A stretch of 64,000 nucleotides of DNA from Agarivorans sp050870875 (GCF_050870875.2 NZ_CP194041.2:1612001-1676000), one strand, 5' to 3'; positions 38,932 through 47,656 are shown, numbered from the stretch's first letter. A program made the numbers and translations. Notes: generated by a model not told the origin, from the letters alone.

Positions 38932-39789
38932 CTACAGATCGTGAAATTGTTCACAAGCCTCAAGAGTATTCTCAATTAAAGTTGCAACGGTCATTGGCCC
39001 AACACCTCCAGGTACAGGAGTAATGAATGCTGCGTGTTGGCGAGCCACTTCGTATTCTACGTCACCAGCAAGTTTGCCGTTGTTTAAGCGATTAATGCCT
39101 ACATCGATCACCATTGCACCGGGTTTAATCCATTCTCCAGGAATAAACTGTGGCTTACCTACCGCCACGATGACTAAGTCAGCCCGACGAACATGGGCTT
39201 CTAAGTCTTTGGTAAAGCGGTGGCAAGTGGTGGTGGTACAGCCTGCTAATAGTAGCTCAAGAGTCATTGGCCGTCCGACGATATTAGAAGCCCCAACAAC
39301 AACCGCTTCTAAGCCATAGGGACTAACGCCTGTGGACTCAATCAACGTTATAATGCCTTTCGGAGTACAAGGGCGTAGTGCTGGAATTCGTTGCGCCAAT
39401 CGACCAATGTTGTATGGGTGGAAGCCATCAACATCTTTATCGGGGCGGATCCGCTCAATTACTTTTGTTTCCTCGATACCTTCTGGTAATGGTAACTGAA
39501 CTAAAATGCCATCAATGAGAGGGTCTTCGTTGAGCGCGTCGATTTCAGCGAGCAAGGTTTGCTCGTCCGTATTATCGTCGAGGTCGATCGATTTTGATAT
39601 AAAGCCAACCGCTTCACATACCCGACGTTTACTGCCGACGTAAACTTGCGAAGCAGGATTGTCGCCCACCAAAATAACCGCTAAACCTGGCGGGCGTTTT
39701 CCTTCACTGATCCGTTGCTTTACTCGCTCCGCAACCCGATCTTGAACTTGTAAGGCAATTTTTTTTCCATCAATTATTTGTGCAGACAT
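38932..39789 (-). CDS. folD: bifunctional methylenetetrahydrofolate dehydrogenase / cyclohydrolase
   Basis: FolD interconverts 5,10-methylene-, methenyl- and 10-formyl-tetrahydrofolate, with NADP as cofactor. The 285 residues hold the catalytic YVGSKRR lysine, the GILVQLPLP block, the substrate Asp in KDVDGFHPYN, and the NADP site VVGASNIVGRP. GDVEYE and TPVPGGVGPMT close the protein. It stands alone between two unrelated minus-strand genes. Confidence 0.97.
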   Translation of the reverse strand: MSAQIIDGKKIALQVQDRVAERVKQRISEGKRPPGLAVILVGDNPASQVYVGSKRRVCEAVGFISKSIDLDDNTDEQTLLAEIDALNEDPLIDGILVQLPLPEGIEETKVIERIRPDKDVDGFHPYNIGRLAQRIPALRPCTPKGIITLIESTGVSPYGLEAVVVGASNIVGRPMTLELLLAGCTTTTCHRFTKDLEAHVRRADLVIVAVGKPQFIPGEWIKPGAMVIDVGINRLNNGKLAGDVEYEVARQHAAFITPVPGGVGPMTVATLIENTLEACEQFHDL

Positions 39790-39911
39790 CGATTCTTCTT
39801 TAACTAGTGATTGACGATTCTAGATGGCGCTATTTTGGCATGTTAGATAGATAAATGTCAGTGTTTTTTAAGCTAAACGTGGGGCGAGGCTCAATGCCGG
39901 AGGCTTTTGTA

Positions 39912-39988
39912 ATTGAATTGGCAACTTAGCCAGTGTGAAAGCTGGCCAAGTTGCGCTATGGAAGGCTTAGGCTGCAACCCAGAGTAAT
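39912..39988 (-). repeat. duplicated tail of the YidE-type gene, outer copy
   Basis: A 77-base copy of 39992-40071 lying three bases downstream of it. It differs by a three-base gap and one substitution. It contains a second hairpin (39921-39933 with 39942-39954) and a dead copy of the last seven codons and stop of the transporter gene. Confidence 0.9.
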
Positions 39989-39991
39989 GTT

Positions 39992-40071
39992 ATTGAATTG
40001 GCAACTTAGTAGCCAGTGTGAAAGCTGGCTAAGTTGCGCTATGGAAGGCTTAGGCTGCAACCCAGAGTAAT
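39992..40071 (-). repeat. duplicated tail of the YidE-type gene, inner copy
   Basis: The 80-base inner copy includes the last 21 bases of the transporter gene plus its stop, and a hairpin formed by GCAACTTAG..GCCAG (40001-40016, with a TAG bulge) and CTGGCTAAGTTGC (40025-40037). Confidence 0.9.
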
Positions 40072-41714
40072 ACGGCGATGATTTGGGGCGATAAGATCCG
40101 TAAACACATCACTAAGGGGTAGACAGTGGCATAGGCTAAGGCTGAGGCGCCTGAAGTACTATGAATTGAGTTCGCAAAAGCGAGTGCTGGTGGATCGGTC
40201 ATAGAGCCAGCCATTAAGCCACATAAGCTTAAATAATTGAGCTTTACCAGATAGCGCCCAATCAGGCCAATGGTTAGTAGCGGAATTAAAGTGATAAAGG
40301 CACCATAAAACATCCAAGTGAGGCCGTCACCATCGAGTAGGGTTTCAATGAAGTTAGCGCCAGAGTTAATACCAACTACGGCTAAAAATAATACAATGCC
40401 AATTTCTCTTAGAGCTAAATTTGCACTGGGAGGCATGAACCAATATAGGCGCCCAATACTGCCGATCCGCGCTAGAATTATTGCCACAATGAGCGGACCA
40501 CCAGCTAGACCTAGTTTTAATGGTGCGGGGAGGCTAGGGATTGCTAATGGCAATGATCCTAGCAACACCCCTAAGCCGATGCCAATGAAAATGGGTAACA
40601 TTTGTACTTGCTGTAGTTTACTGCGCAGATTTCCTAAACTCGTGGCGACCTTATCGACATCTTCTGAAGGGCCGACAATATTAAGAATATCGCCAAATTG
40701 TAAGATAGAATCTTTGTTGGCCACCAGTTCGACACCTGCGCGATGCAGGCGCGAAACCACCACATTAAAATTATTCTTAAAGTCGAGTTCACTAAGCTTT
40801 TTACCCAGAAGGCGTTCTTCTGTCACCACGACTCGTTCACTGCGTAACAATGTGCCCTTGGTCGATAATGACTCGTTAATTTCTTCACCGATAATGATTG
40901 TTGCTTGTTCTAATTGTGTTCGATTTGGTCCGACGAGATGTAAGTAGTCACCTTTATGCATCAACATATCAGGGCTAGGGACTTTCAATTCGCCATTACT
41001 TTTTACCCGGGAACAGATGAGTTCGTCGCCGATTAATTTATTGAGTTGGGAGAAAGCCAAACCATCAAGGTTTGGATTTTGGATGATGACGTTGATGTCT
41101 TGTAAGCTTTTCTTCTTCTTGCCTTTGGCGTTATCAAAACGTTCCGCTTCGTTATCTACATTAATTCGAAATACCAAGCGGATGATCGACATCGATAACA
41201 GGATCCCCAAAATGCCAAAGGGATAAGCCATTGCATAACCTAAACCGAGCTGAGTGGTTTGCTGGTCGTTCATCCCCAATTCTTGCAAAATTTGCTGACC
41301 AGCCGCTAGCGATGGCGTATTGGTGACGGCACCACTATAAATGCCTAGAAAAACATTGAGTGGTAAGTTGAAAATAAAGTGCAGGGATACCGCGGTTATC
41401 CCTCCAATGAGCACAATTCCTGCTGCGAGCAAATTGAGTTTTAAGCCGCTTGCTTTTAATGAAGCAAAGAAGCCGGGGCCAACTTGGATACCAATAGTGT
41501 AAACAAAAAGAATTAGACCAAATTCTTTAATAAAGTGCAGCGCATGGGGGTCTAAGTGCCAACCAAACTGATTGACGAAATGGCCGACAAATAGCCCACC
41601 GAATAAAACACCGCCGATGCCCAAGCCTATACCGCGTATTTTTAGGCCTCCAAACCAGAGACCAATCACGGCAACTGCTGATAAAAGCAAGATGGATAAT
41701 GCTACTTCGCTCAT
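40050..41714 (-). CDS. yidE: YidE/AspT-family membrane transporter
   Basis: A 554-residue integral membrane protein of the aspartate-alanine exchanger family, very like E. coli YidE in length and in its start MSEVALSILLLSAVAVIGL. It has about five helices, then two central regulatory (TrkA-C/RCK-C-like) domains around residues 200-370, then a second block of helices. FRGIGLGIGGVLFGG-type and AGSMTDPPALAFAN segments are hallmarks. I chose the ATG at 41714 because AAAGGA lies seven bases before it; the earlier ATG at 41753 has none. The substrate is unknown. Its 3' end is duplicated downstream. Confidence 0.9.
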   Translation of the reverse strand: MSEVALSILLLSAVAVIGLWFGGLKIRGIGLGIGGVLFGGLFVGHFVNQFGWHLDPHALHFIKEFGLILFVYTIGIQVGPGFFASLKASGLKLNLLAAGIVLIGGITAVSLHFIFNLPLNVFLGIYSGAVTNTPSLAAGQQILQELGMNDQQTTQLGLGYAMAYPFGILGILLSMSIIRLVFRINVDNEAERFDNAKGKKKKSLQDINVIIQNPNLDGLAFSQLNKLIGDELICSRVKSNGELKVPSPDMLMHKGDYLHLVGPNRTQLEQATIIIGEEINESLSTKGTLLRSERVVVTEERLLGKKLSELDFKNNFNVVVSRLHRAGVELVANKDSILQFGDILNIVGPSEDVDKVATSLGNLRSKLQQVQMLPIFIGIGLGVLLGSLPLAIPSLPAPLKLGLAGGPLIVAIILARIGSIGRLYWFMPPSANLALREIGIVLFLAVVGINSGANFIETLLDGDGLTWMFYGAFITLIPLLTIGLIGRYLVKLNYLSLCGLMAGSMTDPPALAFANSIHSTSGASALAYATVYPLVMCLRILSPQIIAVLLWVAA

Positions 41715-41942
41715 GTGATTCCTTTCATGCAGTCGTGATAAAATTGTTAACATAACGATAAAAGGCTACAACTTTAATTTGTCACTTCTTTTGACTTGGA
41801 TTAATAAATCACTATGACATGAAACACTTAGCTTAAAAGTGTCTTTCGCTTCACAGTTTGTAAAGGCGGAGAAGTAATCTTTGTGCCTACCTGTGAAGAA
41901 ATAGCCTATTTAAGCAGCGGTATATTGCCGAATAGCAACCAT

Positions 41943-41963
41943 TTTGGTTATGCTATAACCAAA
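41943..41963. promoter_or_regulatory. palindrome upstream of the tRNA promoter
   Basis: TTTGGTTAT and ATAACCAAA are perfect inverted arms around GCT. The site ends 24 bases before the -35 hexamer at 41988, where an activator could act. The binding protein is unknown. Confidence 0.5.
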
Positions 41964-41987
41964 CGGTAAATATCTCCAAAAAACTGT

Positions 41988-42016
41988 TTGACGCTGACCA
42001 TTCAAGTGGGTAGTAT
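41988..42016 (+). promoter_or_regulatory. tRNA operon promoter
   Basis: TTGACG (41988-41993) and TAGTAT (42011-42016) with 17-base spacing are followed by TCGCCTCC, a GC-rich discriminator typical of stringently controlled stable-RNA promoters. Transcription should start near 42024 and cover the two degenerate repeats and five tRNAs. Confidence 0.75.
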
Positions 42017-42055
42017 TCGCCTCCGTTGAAGGCACAAACAGTGTTGGAATCGAAT

Positions 42056-42144
42056 CGATGATTAGCGCAGCTTGGTAGCGTATCGTCGCGAAGCTCGTTA
42101 AGAGTGGGGCCAGAGGATTAGATTCTCTATAATATCAAGGTAAT
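42056..42144 (+). pseudogene. degenerate tRNA-Pro-like repeat, copy A
   Basis: The first of two tandem 89-base units. The first 25 bases match tRNA-Pro (acceptor and D arm) except one base, and about 13 bases match the 3' side of the anticodon arm. The 5' side of that arm is replaced by unrelated sequence and the T arm is shortened. The 3' acceptor strand and CCA are missing, so it cannot be a working tRNA. It differs from copy B at four positions. Confidence 0.8.
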
Positions 42145-42233
42145 CGGTGATTAGCGCAGCTTGGTAGCGTATCATCGCGAAGCTCGTTAAGAGTGGGACC
42201 AGAGGGTTAGATTCTCTATAATATCAAGGTAAT
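42145..42233 (+). pseudogene. degenerate tRNA-Pro-like repeat, copy B
   Basis: The second 89-base unit, directly adjoining copy A and the functional tRNA-Pro. It keeps CGGTGATTAGCGCAGCTTGG and GGGACCAGAGGGT from the tRNA but has the same replaced segment in between and the same truncated end (TATAATATCAAGGTAAT). Confidence 0.8.
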
Positions 42234-42310
<77 letters not shown>

Positions 42311-42356
42311 AATTTTAAAACCTAGTTAGATGACTCGGTTTATTGACGCTAAAGAT

Positions 42357-42433
42357 GCGCCCTTAGCTCATCTGGATAGAGCAACGGCCTTCTAAGCCGT
42401 AGGTAGTAGGTTCGAGTCCTACAGGGTGCGCCA
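42357..42433 (+). tRNA. tRNA-Arg (anticodon TCT)
   Basis: A 77-base tRNA with CCA. The acceptor stem GCGCCCT pairs with AGGGTGC plus wobble, the anticodon loop is CTTCTAA, and the T loop is TTCGAGT. It reads AGA/AGG codons. Confidence 0.96.
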
Positions 42434-42465
42434 ATATAGATGCTTTAATTAGCATAAAAGTTTGT

Positions 42466-42542
42466 GGTGGGTATAGCTCAGTTGGTAGAGCCCCGGATTG
42501 TGATTCCGGTTGTCGTGGGTTCAAACCCCATTACTCACCCCA
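42466..42542 (+). tRNA. tRNA-His (anticodon GTG)
   Basis: A 77-base tRNA including the extra 5' G(-1) opposite C73 that marks tRNA-His. The acceptor stem is GTGGGTA/TACTCAC, the anticodon arm CCGGA TTGTGAT TCCGG, and CCA is encoded. Confidence 0.97.
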
Positions 42543-42585
42543 TTTATTCGACAACATTACCACAGTGGTGTTGCGAAATAGTTTT

Positions 42586-42670
42586 GCGGAAGTGGCGGAA
42601 TTGGTAGACGCGCTAGATTTAGGTTCTAGTATCGCAAGGTGTGAGAGTTCAAGTCTCTCCTTCCGCACCA
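42586..42670 (+). tRNA. tRNA-Leu (anticodon TAG)
   Basis: An 85-base class II tRNA with a long variable arm (ATCGCAAGGTGT region), acceptor stem GCGGAAG/CTTCCGC, anticodon TAG in TAGATTTAGGTTCTA, and encoded CCA. Confidence 0.97.
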
Positions 42671-42714
42671 TTATTGGTGTCAGCGTGGGTAACGCTTAAA
42701 ATTTACCAGAAATT

Positions 42715-42791
<77 letters not shown>

Positions 42792-42797
42792 CTACAT

Positions 42798-42827
42798 AAA
42801 GCCTCGTCGTAATGACGAGGCTTTTTT
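42798..42827 (+). terminator. tRNA operon terminator
   Basis: AAAGCCTCGTC pairs with GACGAGGCTTT around GTAAT, followed by T residues. It begins six bases after the last tRNA. Confidence 0.9.
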
Positions 42828-43171
42828 GTTTTTGAATTCAGGACCTCCAATTTAATCGCTATTTCATAGCAATCATCAGTGTTTAAAAAGTGTTGTATTG
42901 AACGACTGGTTACCGAGCCTACTGGTAAATTGAAGATGACGCTGTTGTTTTAAGTATATATTGGTGAAGGACTTGGAATAGCAGAAAGTGTAATGACATA
43001 ATTAAAGCTTGCTAGTTGGATGACATTAGCCCAACCTGATTCAGAGTCTCGTCTGTCAAAATCAGTATTAGCATGTGAGCTCTTTGCAGTTAAACCAATA
43101 ATATATAAGGGCTTACATGACTCGTTTCTTTTATTCTATGTTATGCGTGCGAGTGGGAACTGAGACCACAC
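42828..43171. other. intergenic region before the methyltransferase gene
   Basis: About 340 bases. I see no reading frame, RNA gene or repeat I can support; it presumably holds the promoter of the next gene. Confidence 0.4.
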
Positions 43172-43840
43172 TTGTTTAGTTCAGACAACCATTTATGGTT
43201 GAAACTCTGGAAAAACAAAAACATTCAATTCCATCAATGGCAGGTCAATTCTTTCTTGACTAGGTTTTGGCCCGATTATCCTGAACCTGAGTTGTTGCGA
43301 GTCTTTGTACCTTGTTGCGGAAAAAGTTTAGACATGTTGTGGCTAGCTCAGCGTGGTCATCAGGTGGTGGGGGTAGAATTGAGTCCTATCGCGGTTAAAG
43401 CTTTCTTCAAACAACATCAATTGCGCCCCGAGATTAAAAATATCGGCGACTTTAGCCTTTGGCAGTGTAACAATATTAGTATTTTTTGCGGCGACTTCTT
43501 TAAGCTGACAAAAGCCTTGTTAGGGGAAGTCCATATGGTATTTGATAAGGCTGCGTTAACCGCTTTATCTTCGCCTATACGAAAGCGCTATGCATCGTAT
43601 ATGACAACACTAATCCCTCATCAAGCGGATATATTTTTGCTCACTATTGAAGATTTTTCCAGTCGGCTTGAGCGGGAACAGGCTGCTGATATCGACCAAG
43701 AACTGCCACTTATTTTTAAAGACTATTCGATTCGTTTGCAACATGTAGAAGATGAAACTGGAAAAGATGTACCTGCCAATGGTCTTGCTCAGGCTAAGCT
43801 TTATCGATTAAAACATCCGCTCTTTAGTATCGACCCCTGA
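43172..43840 (+). CDS. tpm: thiopurine S-methyltransferase family protein
   Basis: A 222-residue class I SAM-dependent methyltransferase of the TPMT type. LWLKLWKNKNIQFHQ resembles the family N-terminus (W..RW....IGFHQ). VFVPCCGKSLDMLWLAQRGHQVVGVELS is the SAM site with the family PCCGK.DM signature, and IFCGDFFKL follows. Bacterial members methylate thiopurines and, in some cases, tellurite or selenium compounds. The start is a TTG at 43172 with a weak ribosome-binding site; no better in-frame ATG exists just upstream, so the start is uncertain. Confidence 0.82.
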   Translation: MFSSDNHLWLKLWKNKNIQFHQWQVNSFLTRFWPDYPEPELLRVFVPCCGKSLDMLWLAQRGHQVVGVELSPIAVKAFFKQHQLRPEIKNIGDFSLWQCNNISIFCGDFFKLTKALLGEVHMVFDKAALTALSSPIRKRYASYMTTLIPHQADIFLLTIEDFSSRLEREQAADIDQELPLIFKDYSIRLQHVEDETGKDVPANGLAQAKLYRLKHPLFSIDP

Positions 43841-44226
43841 TATCGTTCTTTTTAAGTCATTATTATGGGTGAATTTTGCTATGGCCAGCTTGTGAGCATG
43901 GAACCTTATGCGTTTACTTTGGGAATATCCGCCCGATTTTTTAGTATCTTTAGGTTTGTTTTCAGCATCACTCGTCGAAATTAGATGGATGCTTTTCATT
44001 GCATAAATTGGCTTAAGAGGTGCGCGGCTGCAAATATTTAGTGGATATCAAGGATAATATAGCGATCAGTCTCGACCTAAGCCTAAACCACCGCTATAAT
44101 GCGGCGTTTTGAAATTATGGGTCCTTATTATTGAGGACAACGGCCTCGCCACTGCGGGCCGCTATCAACCCATTGTTTACGTAAGTAAATTGTCAGCAGG
44201 GTGCTGACTATAGCCGAGGTAATAAA
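43841..44226. other. intergenic region before tig
   Basis: About 390 bases without a supported gene. A TAGCCGAGGTAATAAA stretch gives tig its ribosome-binding site. Some dyad symmetry (GCAGGGTGCTGAC region) lies in the presumed tig leader, but I cannot assign a function. Confidence 0.4.
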
Positions 44227-45528
44227 ATGCAGGTTTCAGTAGAAACAACTCAGGGCTTGGAGCGTCGTGTTACGATTTCGATTGACGCTGCACAAATCGA
44301 ACAACAAATTGAGCAAGCGCTTCAAGAAGAATCACGTCGCGCACGTATCGATGGTTTCCGCCCTGGTAAAGTGCCAGTGAGTGTCATCAAAAAACGCTAC
44401 GGTGCAGCCGTACGTCAAGATGTAACTGGTCAAGCAATGCAGCGTTCATTCTACGAAGCTATCATTCAAGAGAAACTAAACCCAGCTGGAGCGCCAGCTC
44501 TTCAACCTGGTGAGACGACTGATGGTGAGTTTAGCTTCACTGCTACTTTTGAAATTTTCCCAGAAGTTGAAGTTAAAGGCTTAGACGCAATTGAAGTTGA
44601 GAAGAAAGTTGCACAAGTTAACGATAAAGACGTTGATGCAATGATCGATACTTTGCGTAAGCAACAAGCTGCTTGGAAAGAAACCAAGGGCATGATTAAA
44701 AATGAGTTTCGTGTAAACCTAGACTTTTTAGGTAAGATCGACGGTGAAGAGTTCGAAGGCGGCAAAGCAGAAGCTTTTGATCTTGAAATGGGCGCAGGCC
44801 GTATGATTCCTGGTTTTGAAGATGGTGTTTTAGGTAAGAAAGTTGGTGACGAGTTTGTTATCGAAGTTAACTTCCCTGAAGATTACCATGCAGAACAACT
44901 GAAAGGAAAAGCTGCAACTTTCGATATTAAAGTAAATAAAGTTGAAAAACCTGAACTTGCGGAAGTCAACGAAGAATTTGTTAAGTTGTTCGGGATCGAG
45001 TCTGGTGAACTGGATGCGTTAAAAGCTGAGATCCGTAAGAACATGGAGCGCGAGCTAGAGCAAACGCTTAAAACGGGTGTGAAAGAGCAAGTTATTTCTG
45101 GTTTGTTAGAGCAAAACCCAATTGAAGTGCCTGCTGCACTGGTTTCTCAAGAAGTAGAGCAATTACGTAAGCAAGCCATGCAACGTTTTGGTGAAAATGC
45201 ACAAAATGCGCCAGAGCTTCCGGATGAGTTGTTCACAGAGCAAGCACAACGCCGAGTGAGTACTGGTCTGTTATTAGGTGAGTTAATTAAGGTTAACGAA
45301 CTGAAAGCTGATGATGAAAAAGTGAAAGCACATATCGCTTCTTTTGCCTCTGCGTACGAAGATCCAACAGAGGTTTTAGAGTACTATGCTAAGAACGAAG
45401 AGTTAATGAACAACATTCGTAATGTAGTATTAGAAGAGCAAGCGATTGAATTTGTACTTGAACAAGCTAAAGTAACTGAAAATGAAGTCGCTTTTGATGA
45501 AATCATGAACAAACAAGGTGCAAACTAA
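44227..45528 (+). CDS. tig: trigger factor
   Basis: The ribosome-bound chaperone and prolyl isomerase that meets nascent chains at the exit tunnel. The N-terminal ribosome-docking signature GFRPGKVP is near residues 43-50. The FKBP-type isomerase domain follows at about 150-245, and the helical substrate-binding C-terminus fills the rest. The 433 residues match E. coli (432). tig-clpP-clpX is the standard gene order. Confidence 0.97.
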   Translation: MQVSVETTQGLERRVTISIDAAQIEQQIEQALQEESRRARIDGFRPGKVPVSVIKKRYGAAVRQDVTGQAMQRSFYEAIIQEKLNPAGAPALQPGETTDGEFSFTATFEIFPEVEVKGLDAIEVEKKVAQVNDKDVDAMIDTLRKQQAAWKETKGMIKNEFRVNLDFLGKIDGEEFEGGKAEAFDLEMGAGRMIPGFEDGVLGKKVGDEFVIEVNFPEDYHAEQLKGKAATFDIKVNKVEKPELAEVNEEFVKLFGIESGELDALKAEIRKNMERELEQTLKTGVKEQVISGLLEQNPIEVPAALVSQEVEQLRKQAMQRFGENAQNAPELPDELFTEQAQRRVSTGLLLGELIKVNELKADDEKVKAHIASFASAYEDPTEVLEYYAKNEELMNNIRNVVLEEQAIEFVLEQAKVTENEVAFDEIMNKQGAN

Positions 45529-45564
45529 GTTCTAATTTGACTTAAGCACCTTTATCTCGCATAT

Positions 45565-45601
45565 AATGGCTCGTATGTACTACATACGAGCCATTTTTTT
45601 A
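45565..45601 (+). terminator. strong hairpin between tig and clpP
   Basis: AATGGCTCGTATGTA pairs perfectly with TACATACGAGCCATT around a single C and is followed by seven T, a textbook terminator. The clpP ribosome-binding site AAAGGAAGAG comes right after. A possible -10 TATAAT (45562-45567) overlaps the hairpin foot, with TTGACT 19 bases upstream. Confidence 0.8.
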
Positions 45602-45617
45602 AAGGAAGAGCGCATCA

Positions 45618-46241
45618 ATGTCTAAAGAAGTTAATCAGTCTGCATTCGACCCCATGGCAGCTTTGGTGCCAATGGTTATTGAGCAAACCTCTAAAGGGGA
45701 GCGTTCTTATGATATCTATTCTCGCTTATTAAAAGATCGCGTGATCTTTTTAACTGGCCAAGTAGAAGATCACATGGCCAATTTAGTGGTTGCACAGTTG
45801 TTGTTCCTCGAGTCAGAAAGTCCAGAAAAAGATATTTTCATTTATATTAATTCACCTGGTGGTTCTATTAGTGCAGGTATGGCCATCTACGATACCATGC
45901 AGTTTATTAAGCCTAACATTAGTACCGTGTGTATGGGGATGGCAGCCAGCATGGGAGCATTTTTGTTGGCTGGAGGGGCCAAGGGTAAGCGTTATTGTTT
46001 GCCGAATGCTAAGGTGATGATCCACCAACCTCTTGGTGGTTATCAAGGTCAGGCCTCGGATATTGAAATTCATGCAAATGAGATCATCAAAACAAAACGT
46101 CGTATGAATGAGTTGTTGGCCGAGCATACTGGGCAAAGTTTTGATACTATCGCTGCAGACACCGATCGCGATAACTATATGACAGCAGAACAAGCCAAAG
46201 AATATGGTATCGTCGACGATATCTTTGCGCGTCGTGAATAG
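45618..46241 (+). CDS. clpP: ATP-dependent Clp protease proteolytic subunit
   Basis: ClpP forms the tetradecameric serine protease chamber fed by ClpX or ClpA. The catalytic Ser is in MGMAASMGAFLL, the His in MIHQPLGGYQGQ, and the Asp in ADTDRDNYM. A short N-terminal propeptide precedes LVPMVIEQTSKGERSYDIYSRLL-type sequence. It has 207 residues, the same as E. coli. clpX follows 114 bases downstream. Confidence 0.97.
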   Translation: MSKEVNQSAFDPMAALVPMVIEQTSKGERSYDIYSRLLKDRVIFLTGQVEDHMANLVVAQLLFLESESPEKDIFIYINSPGGSISAGMAIYDTMQFIKPNISTVCMGMAASMGAFLLAGGAKGKRYCLPNAKVMIHQPLGGYQGQASDIEIHANEIIKTKRRMNELLAEHTGQSFDTIAADTDRDNYMTAEQAKEYGIVDDIFARRE

Positions 46242-46355
46242 GCTATAGTCAATTCTCGGTCTGTTTAGATAAGAACATAGTGAAAATAGCATTCTCAGCA
46301 GTTTGATTTACACTGTAATTAAGGGCTGAACTGCTAAATAGTTTGAGGTTAGCGA

Positions 46356-47633
46356 ATGACAGATAAGCGCAAAGGTGATGGAGATAGTAGTAAACTACTG
46401 TATTGCTCCTTCTGCGGTAAAAGCCAGCATGAAGTGAGAAAGCTGATTGCCGGGCCTTCCGTTTATATTTGTGACGAATGTGTTGAATTATGTAATGACA
46501 TTATTCGAGAAGAAATAAAAGAGATATCGCCGAAGAAAGAGGGTGATTCACTACCGGTTCCTAAGGAAATTAGAGCTCATCTTGACGACTATGTAATTGG
46601 TCAAGACCATGCGAAAAAAGTACTGGCGGTGGCGGTATATAATCACTACAAACGTTTACGTAATGGTGATGTCGCAGACGGTATTGAGCTTGGTAAAAGC
46701 AACATCTTGCTGATTGGTCCAACTGGTAGTGGTAAAACATTATTAGCGGAAACTTTGGCTCGTTTGTTGGATGTACCATTTACGATGGCTGACGCAACCA
46801 CCTTAACCGAAGCCGGTTATGTTGGGGAAGATGTTGAAAATATTATCCAAAAATTGCTGCAAAAATGTGATTACGACGTTGAAAAAGCGCAACGTGGGAT
46901 AGTGTACATTGATGAAATTGATAAGATTTCACGTAAGTCGGATAACCCATCAATTACTCGTGATGTATCTGGTGAAGGTGTACAACAAGCCTTGCTTAAG
47001 TTGATCGAAGGCACTGTTGCTTCGGTTCCTCCGCAAGGTGGCCGAAAACATCCACAACAAGAGTTTTTGCAGGTAGACACCTCTAAGATTTTGTTTATTT
47101 GTGGTGGTGCGTTTGCTGGCTTAGATAAGGTGATTGAACAACGTGCTTCAACGGGTACCGGAATTGGTTTTGGAGCTGAAGTTAAAGGCGAAGCCGATAA
47201 ACGCTCATTAAGTGAAACCTTCTCTAAAGTTGAGCCTGAAGATTTAGTCAAGTATGGTCTTATCCCCGAGTTTATTGGTCGTTTACCTGTGGTAGCTACC
47301 TTGACAGAGCTCGATCAAGAGGCTTTGATTCAGATCTTAAGCGAACCGAAGAATGCACTGACTAAACAGTATGGTGCTTTGTTTAAGTTGGAAGATGTTG
47401 AGCTGGAGTTTCGCGAAGACGCGTTACGAGCTATCGCTAATAAAGCGATGGAACGTAAAACAGGGGCTCGTGGCCTGCGCTCCATTGTTGAAGCCGTATT
47501 GCTGAATACTATGTATGATTTACCTTCGATTGATAATATCTCTAAGGTAGTGATTGATCAAACGGTGATCCAAGGTGAAAGCGATCCGATTTTGATCTAC
47601 AGCAATGAAGATAAAGCAGCTAGCGCCGATTAA
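46356..47633 (+). CDS. clpX: ATP-dependent Clp protease ATP-binding subunit ClpX
   Basis: The AAA+ unfoldase partner of ClpP. The N-terminal zinc-binding domain has four Cys (YCSFCGKS and YICDECVELC). Walker A is GPTGSGKT, the pore loop is in EAGYVGEDVE, Walker B is GIVYIDEIDKI, and RKHPQQEFLQ is the RKH region. The C-terminal small domain has RKTGARGLRSIVE with the sensor-2 Arg. It has 425 residues, the family norm. A terminator follows. Confidence 0.98.
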   Translation: MTDKRKGDGDSSKLLYCSFCGKSQHEVRKLIAGPSVYICDECVELCNDIIREEIKEISPKKEGDSLPVPKEIRAHLDDYVIGQDHAKKVLAVAVYNHYKRLRNGDVADGIELGKSNILLIGPTGSGKTLLAETLARLLDVPFTMADATTLTEAGYVGEDVENIIQKLLQKCDYDVEKAQRGIVYIDEIDKISRKSDNPSITRDVSGEGVQQALLKLIEGTVASVPPQGGRKHPQQEFLQVDTSKILFICGGAFAGLDKVIEQRASTGTGIGFGAEVKGEADKRSLSETFSKVEPEDLVKYGLIPEFIGRLPVVATLTELDQEALIQILSEPKNALTKQYGALFKLEDVELEFREDALRAIANKAMERKTGARGLRSIVEAVLLNTMYDLPSIDNISKVVIDQTVIQGESDPILIYSNEDKAASAD

Positions 47634-47656
47634 TTCTGTGAGTCAACTTAAAATCT

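Larger units (their letters stand above)
41754..42055. other. region between yidE and the tRNA operon
   Basis: About 300 bases with no gene. The left part should hold the divergent yidE promoter. The right part holds a perfect 9-bp palindrome and the tRNA operon promoter, listed separately. Confidence 0.5.

Noticed and set aside
40318..40947. A 209-codon plus-strand frame opposite the YidE-type gene.
   Set aside because: Antisense shadow of a clearly real membrane protein gene; composition rich in Ser/Arg/Pro as expected for such shadows.
42056..42233. Direct repeats at first sight like a small CRISPR array.
   Set aside because: Only two units, 89 bases each, adjoining with no spacers, and related to tRNA-Pro; no cas genes in the window.
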